Shown here in pieces: positions 34,121-43,775 of a stretch of DNA of 64,000 nt; position 1 is the first letter of the stretch, and every line of letters starts with the position of its first letter. The stretch is from Tomocerus qinae (lineage: Eukaryota; Arthropoda; Collembola; Entomobryomorpha; Tomoceridae): NCBI GenBank assembly GCA_020055645.1, contig CM034546.1, positions 32,426,001 through 32,490,000 of the forward strand, read 5' to 3'. A model generated the notes under the pieces. That model was not told where the DNA came from and did no database searches. It saw only the letters and a program-made list of their open reading frames with translations. The translations under genes were made by a program, and so were the position numbers.

Positions 34121-34562
34121 TTCGGGCTCGGGTAGGTGGACCTTCGGCTTTGGGCGGGTAGCTGGACCTTCGGCTTCGAGTAGCTGGACCTTCGGCTTCG
34201 AGTAGCTGGATCTTCGGCTTCGAGTAGCTGGATCTTCGGCTTCGAGTAGCTGGATCTTCGGCTTCGAGTAGCTGGACCTTCGGCTTCGAGTAGCTGGACC
34301 TTCGGCTTCGAGTAGCTGGACCTTCGGCTTCGAGTAGCTGGATCTTCGGCTTCGAGTAGCTGGATCTTCGGCTTCGAGTAGCTGGATCTTCGGCTTCGAG
34401 TAGCTGGATCTTCGGCTTCGAGTAGCTGGACCTTCGGCTTCGAGTAGCTGGATCTTCGGCTTCGAGTAGCTGGATCTTCGGCTTCGAGTAGCTGGACTTC
34501 GGCTTCGAGTAGCTGGACCTTTGGCTTTGAATAGCTGGACATTCGGCTTCGGGTAGCTGGAC
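34121..34562. repeat. 22-bp minisatellite, about 20 copies
   Basis: The unit is cttcggcttcgagtagctgg plus a(c/t). Because 22 is not a multiple of three and the unit has no stop on the minus strand, two minus frames stay open for 150-210 codons with a 22-residue period. The last base of the unit alternates C or T in blocks along the array. Confidence 0.9.
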
Positions 34563-35432
34563 TTTAGTCGGAACTCTTTATTACGCTCACACTCTTTTAT
34601 ACGAGGAAGGTGTAGTTGCAGTTCCACCTGAAACTTTGAACTTATCGCAGGAATTTAAAACAGAACACCTTGATTATTGTAACGGAGCGCCAATGAATCT
34701 AAAACTTTTAAAATCCAGCTGACCGGAGACACAAACAAACACATTGCATTTTTGATTTTCTTGTAAATTTTACATACTGCAGAATTGCAGCTCTGGTAAT
34801 TACTCTTGATTCTGGTGAACAAGTCAACGTAACAACTTGAGTGAAGTTGTCACCTCTTTGTTCATTTGGGAATTTCGGACATCAGTTTCCGATTCGATTT
34901 ATTTCTACATACAAACTGTGCTTGAAGAAGCTGGTATTTAACCATCAATTTTCAAATGTTTCATTTTTACTATCAAATCTACTATTGTGTTAAAATTAAA
35001 GAAATTATCTAGGGTTGAATCTAAGATATCGGATCTTGCCCATTTATTACTGACTCGGGTCTTTCTTTTTTACCTCAAAAAGTTACTCTGAAAATTTGAC
35101 AATCTATCTCTACTTCAAAGTAAAGCATTCGAAAGTTATCGTTGATCGTATACACATACAGAGATTTCCAGACAGACAGTGACAGATACAGCAACTATTC
35201 AAAGTAGTTATGCTTTGATTGAATAAGCTCGCTAAGTCTAATTGGACTTACAACAAAATCAAATATTCGGTTACGAGATTTTTAGTTGTTAGCACAACGT
35301 CTAACAGTCTAAGTCAGACGGCTAACAGATTATAAAAGAATTAAGAGAGAGACCGACAAAATTATAAATTTAAAAATAATTTAGCGATTATTTGTGATTT
35401 AATACCAAAATTTCAATTTTATCTTTTTAAAG

Positions 35433-35576
35433 ATGTCGAGACTGAAGACAGGATACGGTGCCCCTTCCATCTTAGACGCCGCCCTGGAAATGTATTTGCA
35501 GATTATTTCTGTCTTTGAATTTGAATATGTATCCCTTCTCCACAAGTCCACAGAGACCGACGACGGACAGAAGTAA
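35433..35576 (+). CDS. Small open frame of unknown function, 47 codons
   Basis: ATG at 35433 opens a 47-residue frame starting MSRLKTGYGAPSILDAALEM. It lies 200 bp upstream of the zinc-finger gene at 35777 and has a less AT-biased composition than its surroundings. It could be an upstream frame, an exon of an unseen gene or chance. No homology is recognised. Confidence 0.25.
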   Translation: MSRLKTGYGAPSILDAALEMYLQIISVFEFEYVSLLHKSTETDDGQK

Positions 35577-35776
35577 CCACATCTCGGAAGTTAGTGTTAT
35601 GGCACAGAAAATATTTCCCCCGAAAATATATTACATATTTTAAGTATCTGTTGGTACCCAAATATCTCAGATCTATCCCTACTTTTGCCTGTAAAAAGAT
35701 AAACGTGACACTTCTTGTAAAGTTTATCAGAATATCATTAACCTCATAAATCGTACATAAATCTACGCCAATTAAA

Positions 35777-36658
35777 ATGGCAAATAAAACTAGTGAAGAG
35801 CCTTTTGAAAATGGTTTTAGCAGTTTTCTAAGTCACGGAAATACGACAGATCGATTTTCTCATCAATGTGATATTTGTGGCGAGAGTTTTTTGTATCATT
35901 CGGATTTAACTAACCATTTTGAAGTTCATAGTAGCCTAAACCTTTACAAATGTTTCCTTTGTGGCAAACACTTCGCAAACAAAGATGTATTAAAGAGACA
36001 TATGGATGGACACAGCATTGGCATTGACAAATATGAATGTGACATTTGCGGAAAACTTTTTCTACAGTCCGTTCTTTTAAGGAATCATCAAGAAGGCTTT
36101 CACTCAATTGAAAGGCCTTACAAGTGTGATATTTGTGGAAAAACCTTTACTCGTCTCTATAACGTAGACAGACATAAATCTAAATGCAACCCCGCTGGAC
36201 AGGGCAAAGCGTTTGTATATGACGTTAATAGAGAAGAAAAAGTAAGTACAGATGAACCAAAGACCCATGTCAATGTCACAGACGATAACCTATTTAAATG
36301 TGAAATTTGTGCCGAAACTTACCATAAACTTTGTGCTTTAAAAAAGCATATGAAAATTCACAGTGAACGTAATTCTTTTGAGTGTGAAATTTGCAAGAAA
36401 ATTGTTTCTTGTCGATGGGATTTGAAAGAACATAAAAAGATGCATGTTGGTGACAAGCCCTTTGAATGCGAAATTTGCAAGAAAGCTTTTTCACGACCCA
36501 ATCACTTAGATCAACACATGATTTCACATATTGGCAAAGGGGAGAATGAATGTGACATTTGTGGGAAAACTTTTACAAAAAGAAAATACTTAAATAGACA
36601 TATTAATGTGCACATTAAAGACAAAGATCTGTTTAATGATAATAAATTTGTATATTAA
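35777..36658 (+). CDS. C2H2 zinc-finger protein, 8 fingers
   Basis: A single open exon of 293 residues with ATG at 35777 (aaaatgg context). Eight C2H2 units occur in two groups of four: fingers 1-4 at about residues 30-140, and 5-8 at about 174-282. They are separated by a charged linker of about 35 residues. Finger 4 ends in HxxxC rather than HxxxH (DRHKSKC). The FECEICKK and ECDICGKTF starts resemble those of the 24686-25585 gene, so the two may be distant duplicates. A poly(A) signal is at 36766. Confidence 0.85.
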   Translation: MANKTSEEPFENGFSSFLSHGNTTDRFSHQCDICGESFLYHSDLTNHFEVHSSLNLYKCFLCGKHFANKDVLKRHMDGHSIGIDKYECDICGKLFLQSVLLRNHQEGFHSIERPYKCDICGKTFTRLYNVDRHKSKCNPAGQGKAFVYDVNREEKVSTDEPKTHVNVTDDNLFKCEICAETYHKLCALKKHMKIHSERNSFECEICKKIVSCRWDLKEHKKMHVGDKPFECEICKKAFSRPNHLDQHMISHIGKGENECDICGKTFTKRKYLNRHINVHIKDKDLFNDNKFVY

Positions 36659-36765
36659 AATATTTGTACTTTTTTATGTGCTATTTGCCAATTTGCTATA
36701 TAATTAATTTTTCATGAATTATGTAAATATTTCATGTACAAAATAGTACCTACCAAGAAAGCCAC

Positions 36766-36771
36766 AATAAA
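36766..36771 (+). terminator. Poly(A) signal AATAAA
   Basis: AATAAA lies 108 bp after the stop codon of the 35777-36658 zinc-finger gene. Confidence 0.6.
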
Positions 36772-37042
36772 TAACATCTCAAAAATTTGAAACTTGGTTA
36801 TTTTTACTTGTTTTTATTTTTATGTCATTTAATGTATAAACCAACAAAATATAAACTGTTAATTTTATCATTTAATTCTATAATGTCATAACATGGCTAT
36901 TTCATATACTATACTTTGTTAATTCATCAATCTTTCATTTAATTAATTATTTCAAAATAGTCAACAACTGGAAGTACAAAGACAAAAATAGAGGAACAAA
37001 AAATGATAACTATCAAAAGTTTTAGTAATTTATATTTCTGGA
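36772..37042. other. Short convergent intergenic region
   Basis: AT-rich spacer between the 3' ends of two convergent zinc-finger genes. Nothing else is seen. Confidence 0.5.
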
Positions 37043-38707
37043 TTACAGTCTATGTCTTTTCAGGTGATTAATTAAGGCAGTTTTGTTCCAACAAGTTACA
37101 AAGCACAAATGGCATTGATTTTCATCATACTCAACTTTAATCTCTGTTTTCACAACGACTTCTTTTGTACTTTCAATTGGCATCAAGTTACATTTACTGG
37201 AATTTCCAGTATTGTTAACCTGCTCAGAGTGATTAGTTAAATTAATCATATTTTCAGGTACCTGGATAGGAACATTTGATTTGAGCTTAGATTCGTTGGC
37301 ATCGCTTTCTGTAAGAATATCAGAAGAAATAACTACTGATGGTACATCTCCGACAAAAAGTTTCGGTGTCTGTTCCACGTCGCAGTTAGTAGCCTCAGGG
37401 CCGTTTGTGAGTTCAATTCCTGAAGGTTCTTCTGATTGATTGTTTAAACCTTCCCCGTTTAATTGGGTCGTCAGTTCGTCCGTGCATGTAAAAACCTTTT
37501 CTGTTTCTTCTGTCAATGATTCATCTGATTGTTCGTTTAGCTCTTCCTGATTTGATTCCTGATTCAGTTCATTATTGAATGTAGGAGAATACCTTGGGTT
37601 TTCAGTCAAAGGCTCTTGTACTTTATATTGGCAGTTTAATTCTTCCAGCTTTGATTGCTCATTTAGATCATTATTGCATGTATGAGAATTCCCTGAGTTT
37701 TCGGTCAAAGGAAGTTCTGGTTCTGAATGATTGTTTAACTCTTCCAGATTTGATTGCTCATTCACCTCATTATTGAATGTATGAGAATTTCCTGAGTTTT
37801 TAGTCATGGGGTCCTGCAATTGATTTTGTTCGTTTAACTCTTCCTGATTTGGTTGGTCATTCAGTTCATTATTGAATGTATGAGATTCCTCTGAATTTTC
37901 AGTCATAGGCTCTTGTGGTTGATATTGATCGTTTAAATATTCCTGCTTCGAATGCTCATTTAGTTTATTATTAAATGTATGAGAATTTCCTGATTTTTCA
38001 GTCAAAGGCTCTTGTAATTGATATTGGCCGTTTAACTCCTCCTGATTTAATTGGGCATTCGGTTCATTATTGAATGTATGAGAATTCCCCGGGTTTTCAG
38101 TCATATTCTGTTCTGGTTCTGATTGATTGTTCAACTCTTCCTGATTTGATTGGGCATTCGGATCATTATTGAATGTATGAGAATTTCCTAGGTTTTCAGT
38201 CATATTCTGTTCTGGTTCTGATTGATTGTTCAACTCTTCTTGATTTAATTGCTCGTTCAGTTCATTATTGCATGTATGAGAATTCTCTTCTGAGTTTTCA
38301 GTCAAAGGCAGTTCTGGTTCTGATTGATTGTTTAACTCTTCCTGATTTAATTGGGCATTCCGTTCACTACTGCTTGTAAGAGATCTCATACAAGTTTTTC
38401 TTGGCAAAGGCTCTTGAGATTCTTTCTTCAATGTTTTCGGGGATTTATTCTTAGCACTGTTTGTGCATGTAGAGTTATTGACTTCCACCTGTAAATTCGG
38501 CTCAAGTGACAACCTTTTAATTACTACATAAGGGAGTGTGACCATACTTTCTGAATTTGGGTGTTTCTTGCTCTTTTTGGTAGGCACAGTCGTTGTCGTT
38601 GGTTTGCTGGGTGACTTTTCACACGCTCTCCCTTTGGTAGTAGAATTATCTGTATCAGGTTTCTTTGAATGTTCAGCACCACCGCAACAACTATTTTTAA
38701 AAGACAT
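37043..38707 (-). CDS. Repeat-rich protein with one C-terminal C2H2 finger
   Basis: Open frame of 554 residues. After a basic, Ser/Thr/Lys-rich start, residues about 115-425 are nine to ten tandem units of about 33 residues of the form NxQxNQEELNNQSEPE..., TEN.GNSHTFNN. They are rich in N, E and Q and probably disordered or helical. The C-terminus has one finger, CHLCFVTCWNKTALINHLKRH. The ATG at 38707 overlaps a possible acceptor (ttaaaaatag, exon start 38690). An upstream donor at 38900 (gtatgg) in the next gene has the matching phase, so this may be the last exon of the 38882-39891 gene, giving about 838 residues. Function unknown; the finger suggests a nuclear role. Confidence 0.7.
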   Translation of the reverse strand: MSFKNSCCGGAEHSKKPDTDNSTTKGRACEKSPSKPTTTTVPTKKSKKHPNSESMVTLPYVVIKRLSLEPNLQVEVNNSTCTNSAKNKSPKTLKKESQEPLPRKTCMRSLTSSSERNAQLNQEELNNQSEPELPLTENSEENSHTCNNELNEQLNQEELNNQSEPEQNMTENLGNSHTFNNDPNAQSNQEELNNQSEPEQNMTENPGNSHTFNNEPNAQLNQEELNGQYQLQEPLTEKSGNSHTFNNKLNEHSKQEYLNDQYQPQEPMTENSEESHTFNNELNDQPNQEELNEQNQLQDPMTKNSGNSHTFNNEVNEQSNLEELNNHSEPELPLTENSGNSHTCNNDLNEQSKLEELNCQYKVQEPLTENPRYSPTFNNELNQESNQEELNEQSDESLTEETEKVFTCTDELTTQLNGEGLNNQSEEPSGIELTNGPEATNCDVEQTPKLFVGDVPSVVISSDILTESDANESKLKSNVPIQVPENMINLTNHSEQVNNTGNSSKCNLMPIESTKEVVVKTEIKVEYDENQCHLCFVTCWNKTALINHLKRHRL

Positions 38708-38859
38708 TGATTAATATCATTATCGGCAATTTTGTGACATAATTATATTACATCATATTTATTGGATGCTGCGATGTATTGAAAGGATTAAAAGTCCGAC
38801 AAAATGTGAAAAACGTTTTGAATATAGATCATGGAAACCAACTAGTGCATATATATCAT

Positions 38860-38865
38860 TTTATT
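38860..38865 (-). terminator. Poly(A) signal AATAAA (minus strand)
   Basis: tttatt on the plus strand is AATAAA on the minus strand, 16 bp past the stop at 38882. It supports the shorter version of the 38882-39891 gene. Confidence 0.45.
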
Positions 38866-38881
38866 TTTGAGAGTATTTTAA

Positions 38882-39891
38882 TTAAAAAATATATCCATAC
38901 TTCCAAACGCAGCTTTTGTTCCACACTCGACGATTTTTGATTCTCTCCGACGGGGATCGCATAATTACAGTCCCTTTTCCACTTTCATCATTTGCATTCT
39001 GTTCAGCAGTCTTTTGAGTAGTGGTGGCTTCTTGACTCCTACAATATAAATAAGATTTATTTATCATTTTATAGTCTTTATTGAAAAACGAAAGAATTTA
39101 GTACTTAGCGAAATATTTAGTATTGTACACCATTTAGTTGTATAAAAATTATTATGTTACCCAATCAAACTGGTGTGGGGTTTTGGGTTGTTGTCCACAT
39201 TTTTCAAACTGTTGTTTAACTGTTCTGCGCAATCTTTATGTCGATTTTGGTGCAAATGGTTGAATAAAGCTGAACGACTATCAAAAACTAGGGGACAAGA
39301 AGGGCAAAATAGTTCCTTATACGGTTTCCTTCCTTTTTCTCCTCCTCCTTCTTTTGAGCAATTTCCTAGAGACATTCTCGAGACTTTTGGGAGATCTTTC
39401 GCCTTACATTTTCCAGTGTGGTTGCCAAAAGTCAGTTTGTAATTGGTTCCAAAGTTGCATTTGTCACAATTATACAGGAATGTATCTTTGTGATGATTCT
39501 GTCTATGATTATCCAATAAGTATTTGTAGTTGAATGCTTTTTGGCAAAGAGAGCACTTGAAGGAATTGGGATTCAGATGCATAAATCTCATATGATTATA
39601 CAAACTGGTATAGCCAGCAAAGATTTTTCCGCATTTAGAACAGCTGTTTGCTGAGGACGACCCTTTAAATAGTTCTTCTTTCGACAAATAAGGTTGATTT
39701 CGAGTCTGCTCTATCTGCACCGGTGACATAGACAATTCTTCTGGACTTAATCGTTTTAAACGTATTTGAGGAACTAGGGAATATGTGACTCTTATTACCC
39801 TTTTTCGACCTGCCATTTTTGATGTGCCTTGTTTACTGTTCGCTCTAGAATCACATTTGGCCTTGTCCACTTTTCTTTTTCTTGGTGCCAT
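38882..39891 (-). CDS. C2H2 zinc-finger protein, 4 fingers
   Basis: Two exons, 39891-39161 and 39038-38882, join in phase 2 (donor gtaaca, acceptor atattgtag) to 295 residues. The N-terminus is strongly basic (MAPRKRKVDKAK, AGRKRV; likely nuclear signals). Four C2H2 units follow: CSKCGKIFAGYTSLYNHMRFMH, CSLCQKAF, CDKCNFGTNYKLTFGNHTGKC with terminal Cys, and CPSCPLVFDSRSALFNHLHQNRH. The wide CxxC-x12-HxxxxH spacing is like insect nuclear regulators. An alternative donor at 38900 would splice into the 37043-38707 frame. Confidence 0.75.
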
Positions 39892-41549
39892 TTTAAATAC
39901 TAAAAATACATCTGAGATCCACCTACAACGTATTCAAATCCTTGGGAAGCGGTCCAGCAATCCAACAAGTGTAGATCGTCTGAAAAGAAACAAATTGTCA
40001 TAAGTGTCAAGTACATTACGGGTTTTTCTTATGTAGAAATAAGAAAACTAGTAACAAAAATAATCGTTCTTGTTTTGCTATTTCAAAAAGAAAAAATCGG
40101 TTGCATGAAGGGTAAAGGAATTATTAAATGTGAAGCAGTTTTTAATGCACAATTTTTCAGATTCTAGTGCTATGACAAATAATTTTTACAATAATAAATC
40201 ATAAACCTTCTTGATTATTTTATATCAAATGTCTGAAATAATTGATAAAACGGACAAATTCCTTTACTTTTTACCAGTGAACAAAATCATAAAGAAAATT
40301 TCATTTTGGGAATGTTGAATGTGGCTGTTGTGAACTGTGCGAACACTAAGACGCAACGAGGTTTTTTATATAAATTTGGCCCATACGTTTGTGTTAAAAC
40401 TAATTAAATCGTATTCTTGTAACTCTTTTTTTAAAGAACATACACTTCAAACAAAACGCCTAGTTTCACACCTCAAACGGGGATGAAGCAATTTTTATCG
40501 TTTCTATTAAGTGTCGTTAATTAATGCATTTGACGTGCATTAAATCCGTCTGGCGAACGAAAATATTGTCCCCCGTCTACTTCAAAAACAACCGTCACCC
40601 ATATTGCATTATAAACAAAAAACAATAACAAATATTTATGTTCACCATTCACAATAGAAATTCAAAATTGAAGCTAGAGGTCATCTCAATCACAGTGGTC
40701 AGTGGTAAAAGTACAACAATATGTGACATCTAATCACTTTTTTAAACTGATGAAGTCAGTTTTAAAGTTAAAATTCGTAAAACATTAAATACAATAAAAA
40801 TCTGATTAGTCAATATTTATGTTATGTTTTGTTATGGGTTACCTTTGACCTGACTGAACAGTAGAGTAGTTGACAGACGATGACAGCTTGTCTAACATTC
40901 AAAGACTATGACGACAGGAAGAACAAATTGAAGATTGAAAATTGAAATTTTGAATTTGGAAAAATACAGCTGTAGCTGTCTGTTAGTGTGTAAAGCAGCA
41001 GCTCCAGCACGTGTGTACACGTACTACGTACATCTACCTACGTACATAGATTGAGATTACAGAAACCGCGCGTTGGAGAAGTTTGTTTGTAATTTAAAGT
41101 TCCTACTTTATTTCGGGCTATTTTATAGTAGTTTGGAATATCATGTAGCCCCGGTAATAAGGTGAAAGAAAATTCATGGCCTATTATTCTACTAAGACTA
41201 AAAATATTATGAGTTTTTGCATTTGCATTTCGGATAATCATTATATTAAAAGTTCCGTATTGTATTAGAATTCGATTTCGGAGGGGTCAATGACGCCATA
41301 CACCTAGATGTATAAGGGATATTCACGCGAAGGATTTTTGGCTTATTTTTTCTAAAATGAGTCGAAAATAATCTAAAAATCTCATAAAATCGCGCGAAGC
41401 GAGACATTTTTTGGTATTTTGGGAAAAAAATTCCCTCAGATGTTTTGCTAAATTACTCATCTCGATCTTTTTCAATATTGGTTTTCTTTTATGTTAAAAA
41501 ATCTCAGGTGCTAGAACAGTATCAGCATAATAAATCGGAGCATTCATAA

Positions 41550-42314
41550 TACCGTAATAATCGAAATAATTCTCGATACGCGGAATTATTTTTGAAACAG
41601 TCAATGTTTAAATGTTTATTTGATTTTCGGTGGAAATAAAAAAGGTTTCATAAAAATGAATTTAGATTGTCATCAATTGAAGACAGTGATATATCCATCG
41701 GATCATTTAGATTAGATCGAGGTCAATGTCTTGTTCGTCCGTAGTCAGAAAAATGTCATTCTCCTGGATCTAGGGCTGTGCATGTACTGCTGCCGTAGCA
41801 TTTCCCTCTCTTCATTACAATCCTTGCCTGGTTTGAAGGCCGTAATGAAATTGTCCTGACTTCCATTCACGTTTATTATTAGCCTTGATTTTAAAATCCT
41901 TTCTTGACACGTAGGAGGTACCAGCAGGAGTAAAAAATACACGTTATTTCCCTGTTTCTGCCATTTCAGATGTGATTGCAGATTGCAACTAAACTACCAT
42001 CATGCCAGATACCTAGAACACAAGAACTCTCAAGGCGATGTTCTTACTTCTTTAGTACACATCCACTTATCTATCTACGTTTAGGTTCCTTTTACCTACA
42101 TTTACATATCCCATATTTACATATCAAAATTTACATACAATTTGTCTACATTAACAAACATACACAAGTGTAGGTACGCGGAATTATTTCGATACGCGGA
42201 ATTATTACCAATAACGGCCAAAACAGCGAAGTAAAATCGAAGTAATTCCGCGTACGCGTAACTATTTCGGTATGCGGAATTAAAAAAAAAAAAAATTATA
42301 TCGATTATTACTGT
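41550..42314. mobile_element. Inverted-repeat element with nested cgcggaatta motifs
   Basis: Left end taccgtaataatcga and right end tcgattattactgta are inverted copies with one difference. Just inside, gatacgcggaattattt and its reverse complement recur several times (41575, 42175-42200, 42240-42290). No transposase is present. Confidence 0.65.
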
Positions 42315-42641
42315 ATTTGATAATTTTTGATTAATAATTAAGAGAATAATATACGGATCTTAGTCCATCATAAAGTAGACGCAGCCATAGCAAACCATAA
42401 ATATGATTGCCAATGACAATTAAAAGATACTGAGACTTCGACTTGAAAACTTTGGCTTCATTGTATGAGATTTATGGCAAGAAACGAACTTTAATTTAGG
42501 TAAAGAGTAGGAAAAGGCCATCTTCATTTTGTTGGAAGGGAGGTCTGCTCTTATTTGCAGTTCTTTAAAAATAATTCTAGATTTGCATCCGCTAGTCTTC
42601 TGAGCCCAAGTGAGAGGACTATCTTGTGGGAGTGGGAACGA

Positions 42642-42830
42642 CCAAGCACGTATTTAGTAGGGGGGCGGGGGGGGGCGCAGCGCCCCCCCTAAATCTAAGA
42701 AAAAGAGAATTTTTTTCTCAAAAATGGCCTAAAATTGAAAAATTTTTTCGCGCTTCGCGCGAATATGTCTTATTTTTAGTATAATCATTGCTTCCGCCCC
42801 CCCTTGAACAAATTTCTAGATACGTGCCTG
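42642..42830. mobile_element. hAT-like MITE, copy B
   Basis: A 189-bp copy of the 6686-6869 element with ends CAAGCACGTATTTAG and CTAGATACGTGCCTG, and an exact 8-bp duplication ggaacgac at 42634-42641 and 42831-42838. It shares the poly-G and poly-C shoulders and the cgcgcttcgcgcg core. Confidence 0.9.
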
Positions 42831-42859
42831 GGAACGACTCATCTCAATTTTTAAATCAG

Positions 42860-43290
42860 TAAAGAAGTCCTTCCTATAACTCCTCTCAATCACGTGACCA
42901 TTTAAAAAGTCCTCTCAAAGTCATCCCCAATCTCAGACATACGAAATATAAAATCCTCTCATAAGTCACATGACTGTTAATTAAGTCCTCTCAAAGTCCT
43001 CTGACACTCACCATAGACCCGAACACATGAGAGATAAGTGCTCCCTTGTAAAAGTCCTCTCAAGTCCTCCCAATCGGCAGTCACGTGACTGATTACTATA
43101 AAGTCCTCTCGAAGTTCTCCGAAAGTCAGCCGTGCAAAATAAAGTCATCGTAAAAATTCTCTCGTGGCCGTTAATACAGTCTTCCCAAAATCCATAGGGG
43201 ATATTTAAGTCCTCTATTAGTCCTCTGCAAACGTAAAATACGAGTCAGAGACTAATCTCACATTTACTCATCCCAAAATAAGTCCTCTCG
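42860..43290. repeat. Diverged tandem repeats carrying CACGTG boxes
   Basis: aagtcctctcaaagtcctc-type text recurs about ten times. Interspersed are tcacgtgacc (42893), gtcacatgact (42967) and gtcacgtgactg (43080). It lies 0.5-0.9 kb upstream of the F-box gene. Confidence 0.6.
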
Positions 43291-43775
43291 CTTGCCCATC
43301 GCTGCTGGCAGGCTTGTACATAGGTGCTGTCTTTAGTTGGATAATGGATAGAATTCTTAGTTTCAGCTATAGTCTCACATCGACACTCTTCGACATTTTA
43401 CTCTTTAGTTAGTTCATTTGTTTAAAATATTACCTTCATTTTTCGAGTTTTTAATCTAAGTCTAAGTTATGCTATCTCAGGAGTAATTTATTATGTACAT
43501 TTTAAGCAATCTTAATATCTTATTCCAAGCCCAAAATCAACAAATAACCTATCAACAAAATTATCCCAATGCCCCAATTGTGCAAAGAGATCAACTTTGT
43601 TGATAGATTGTAGAGTGGCAATTTAAATTTACTCTAATCCTGCCTTGAAATTCCTTAAAATCATTATTTGCAATTTCAAATTTTCAATTTTACTTGTCGT
43701 TATGTTAATCTCTCCCTAGTCGAGTCGCTCGAAGTTTATTAATCATAAACAGATGAAGTTTATAATTATGTAAAA

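Larger units (their letters stand above)
32694..35432. other. Intergenic DNA with minisatellite and orphan repeat monomer
   Basis: No gene is supported. It contains an orphan monomer of the 41-bp minisatellite (33907-33961) and a 22-bp minisatellite (34121-34562). Confidence 0.5.
39892..43775. other. Intergenic region with several DNA elements
   Basis: No gene is supported between the zinc-finger gene (minus) and the F-box gene (plus). It contains a palindromic cacgtgtgtacacgtactacgt patch near 41008, an element at 41550-42314, a MITE at 42642-42830 and E-box-bearing repeats at 42860-43290. Confidence 0.5.

Noticed and set aside
34072..34627. Minus-strand open frames of 156 and 210 codons
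   Set aside because: They lie on a 22-bp tandem repeat without stops; the peptide is just the repeat read in three phases.
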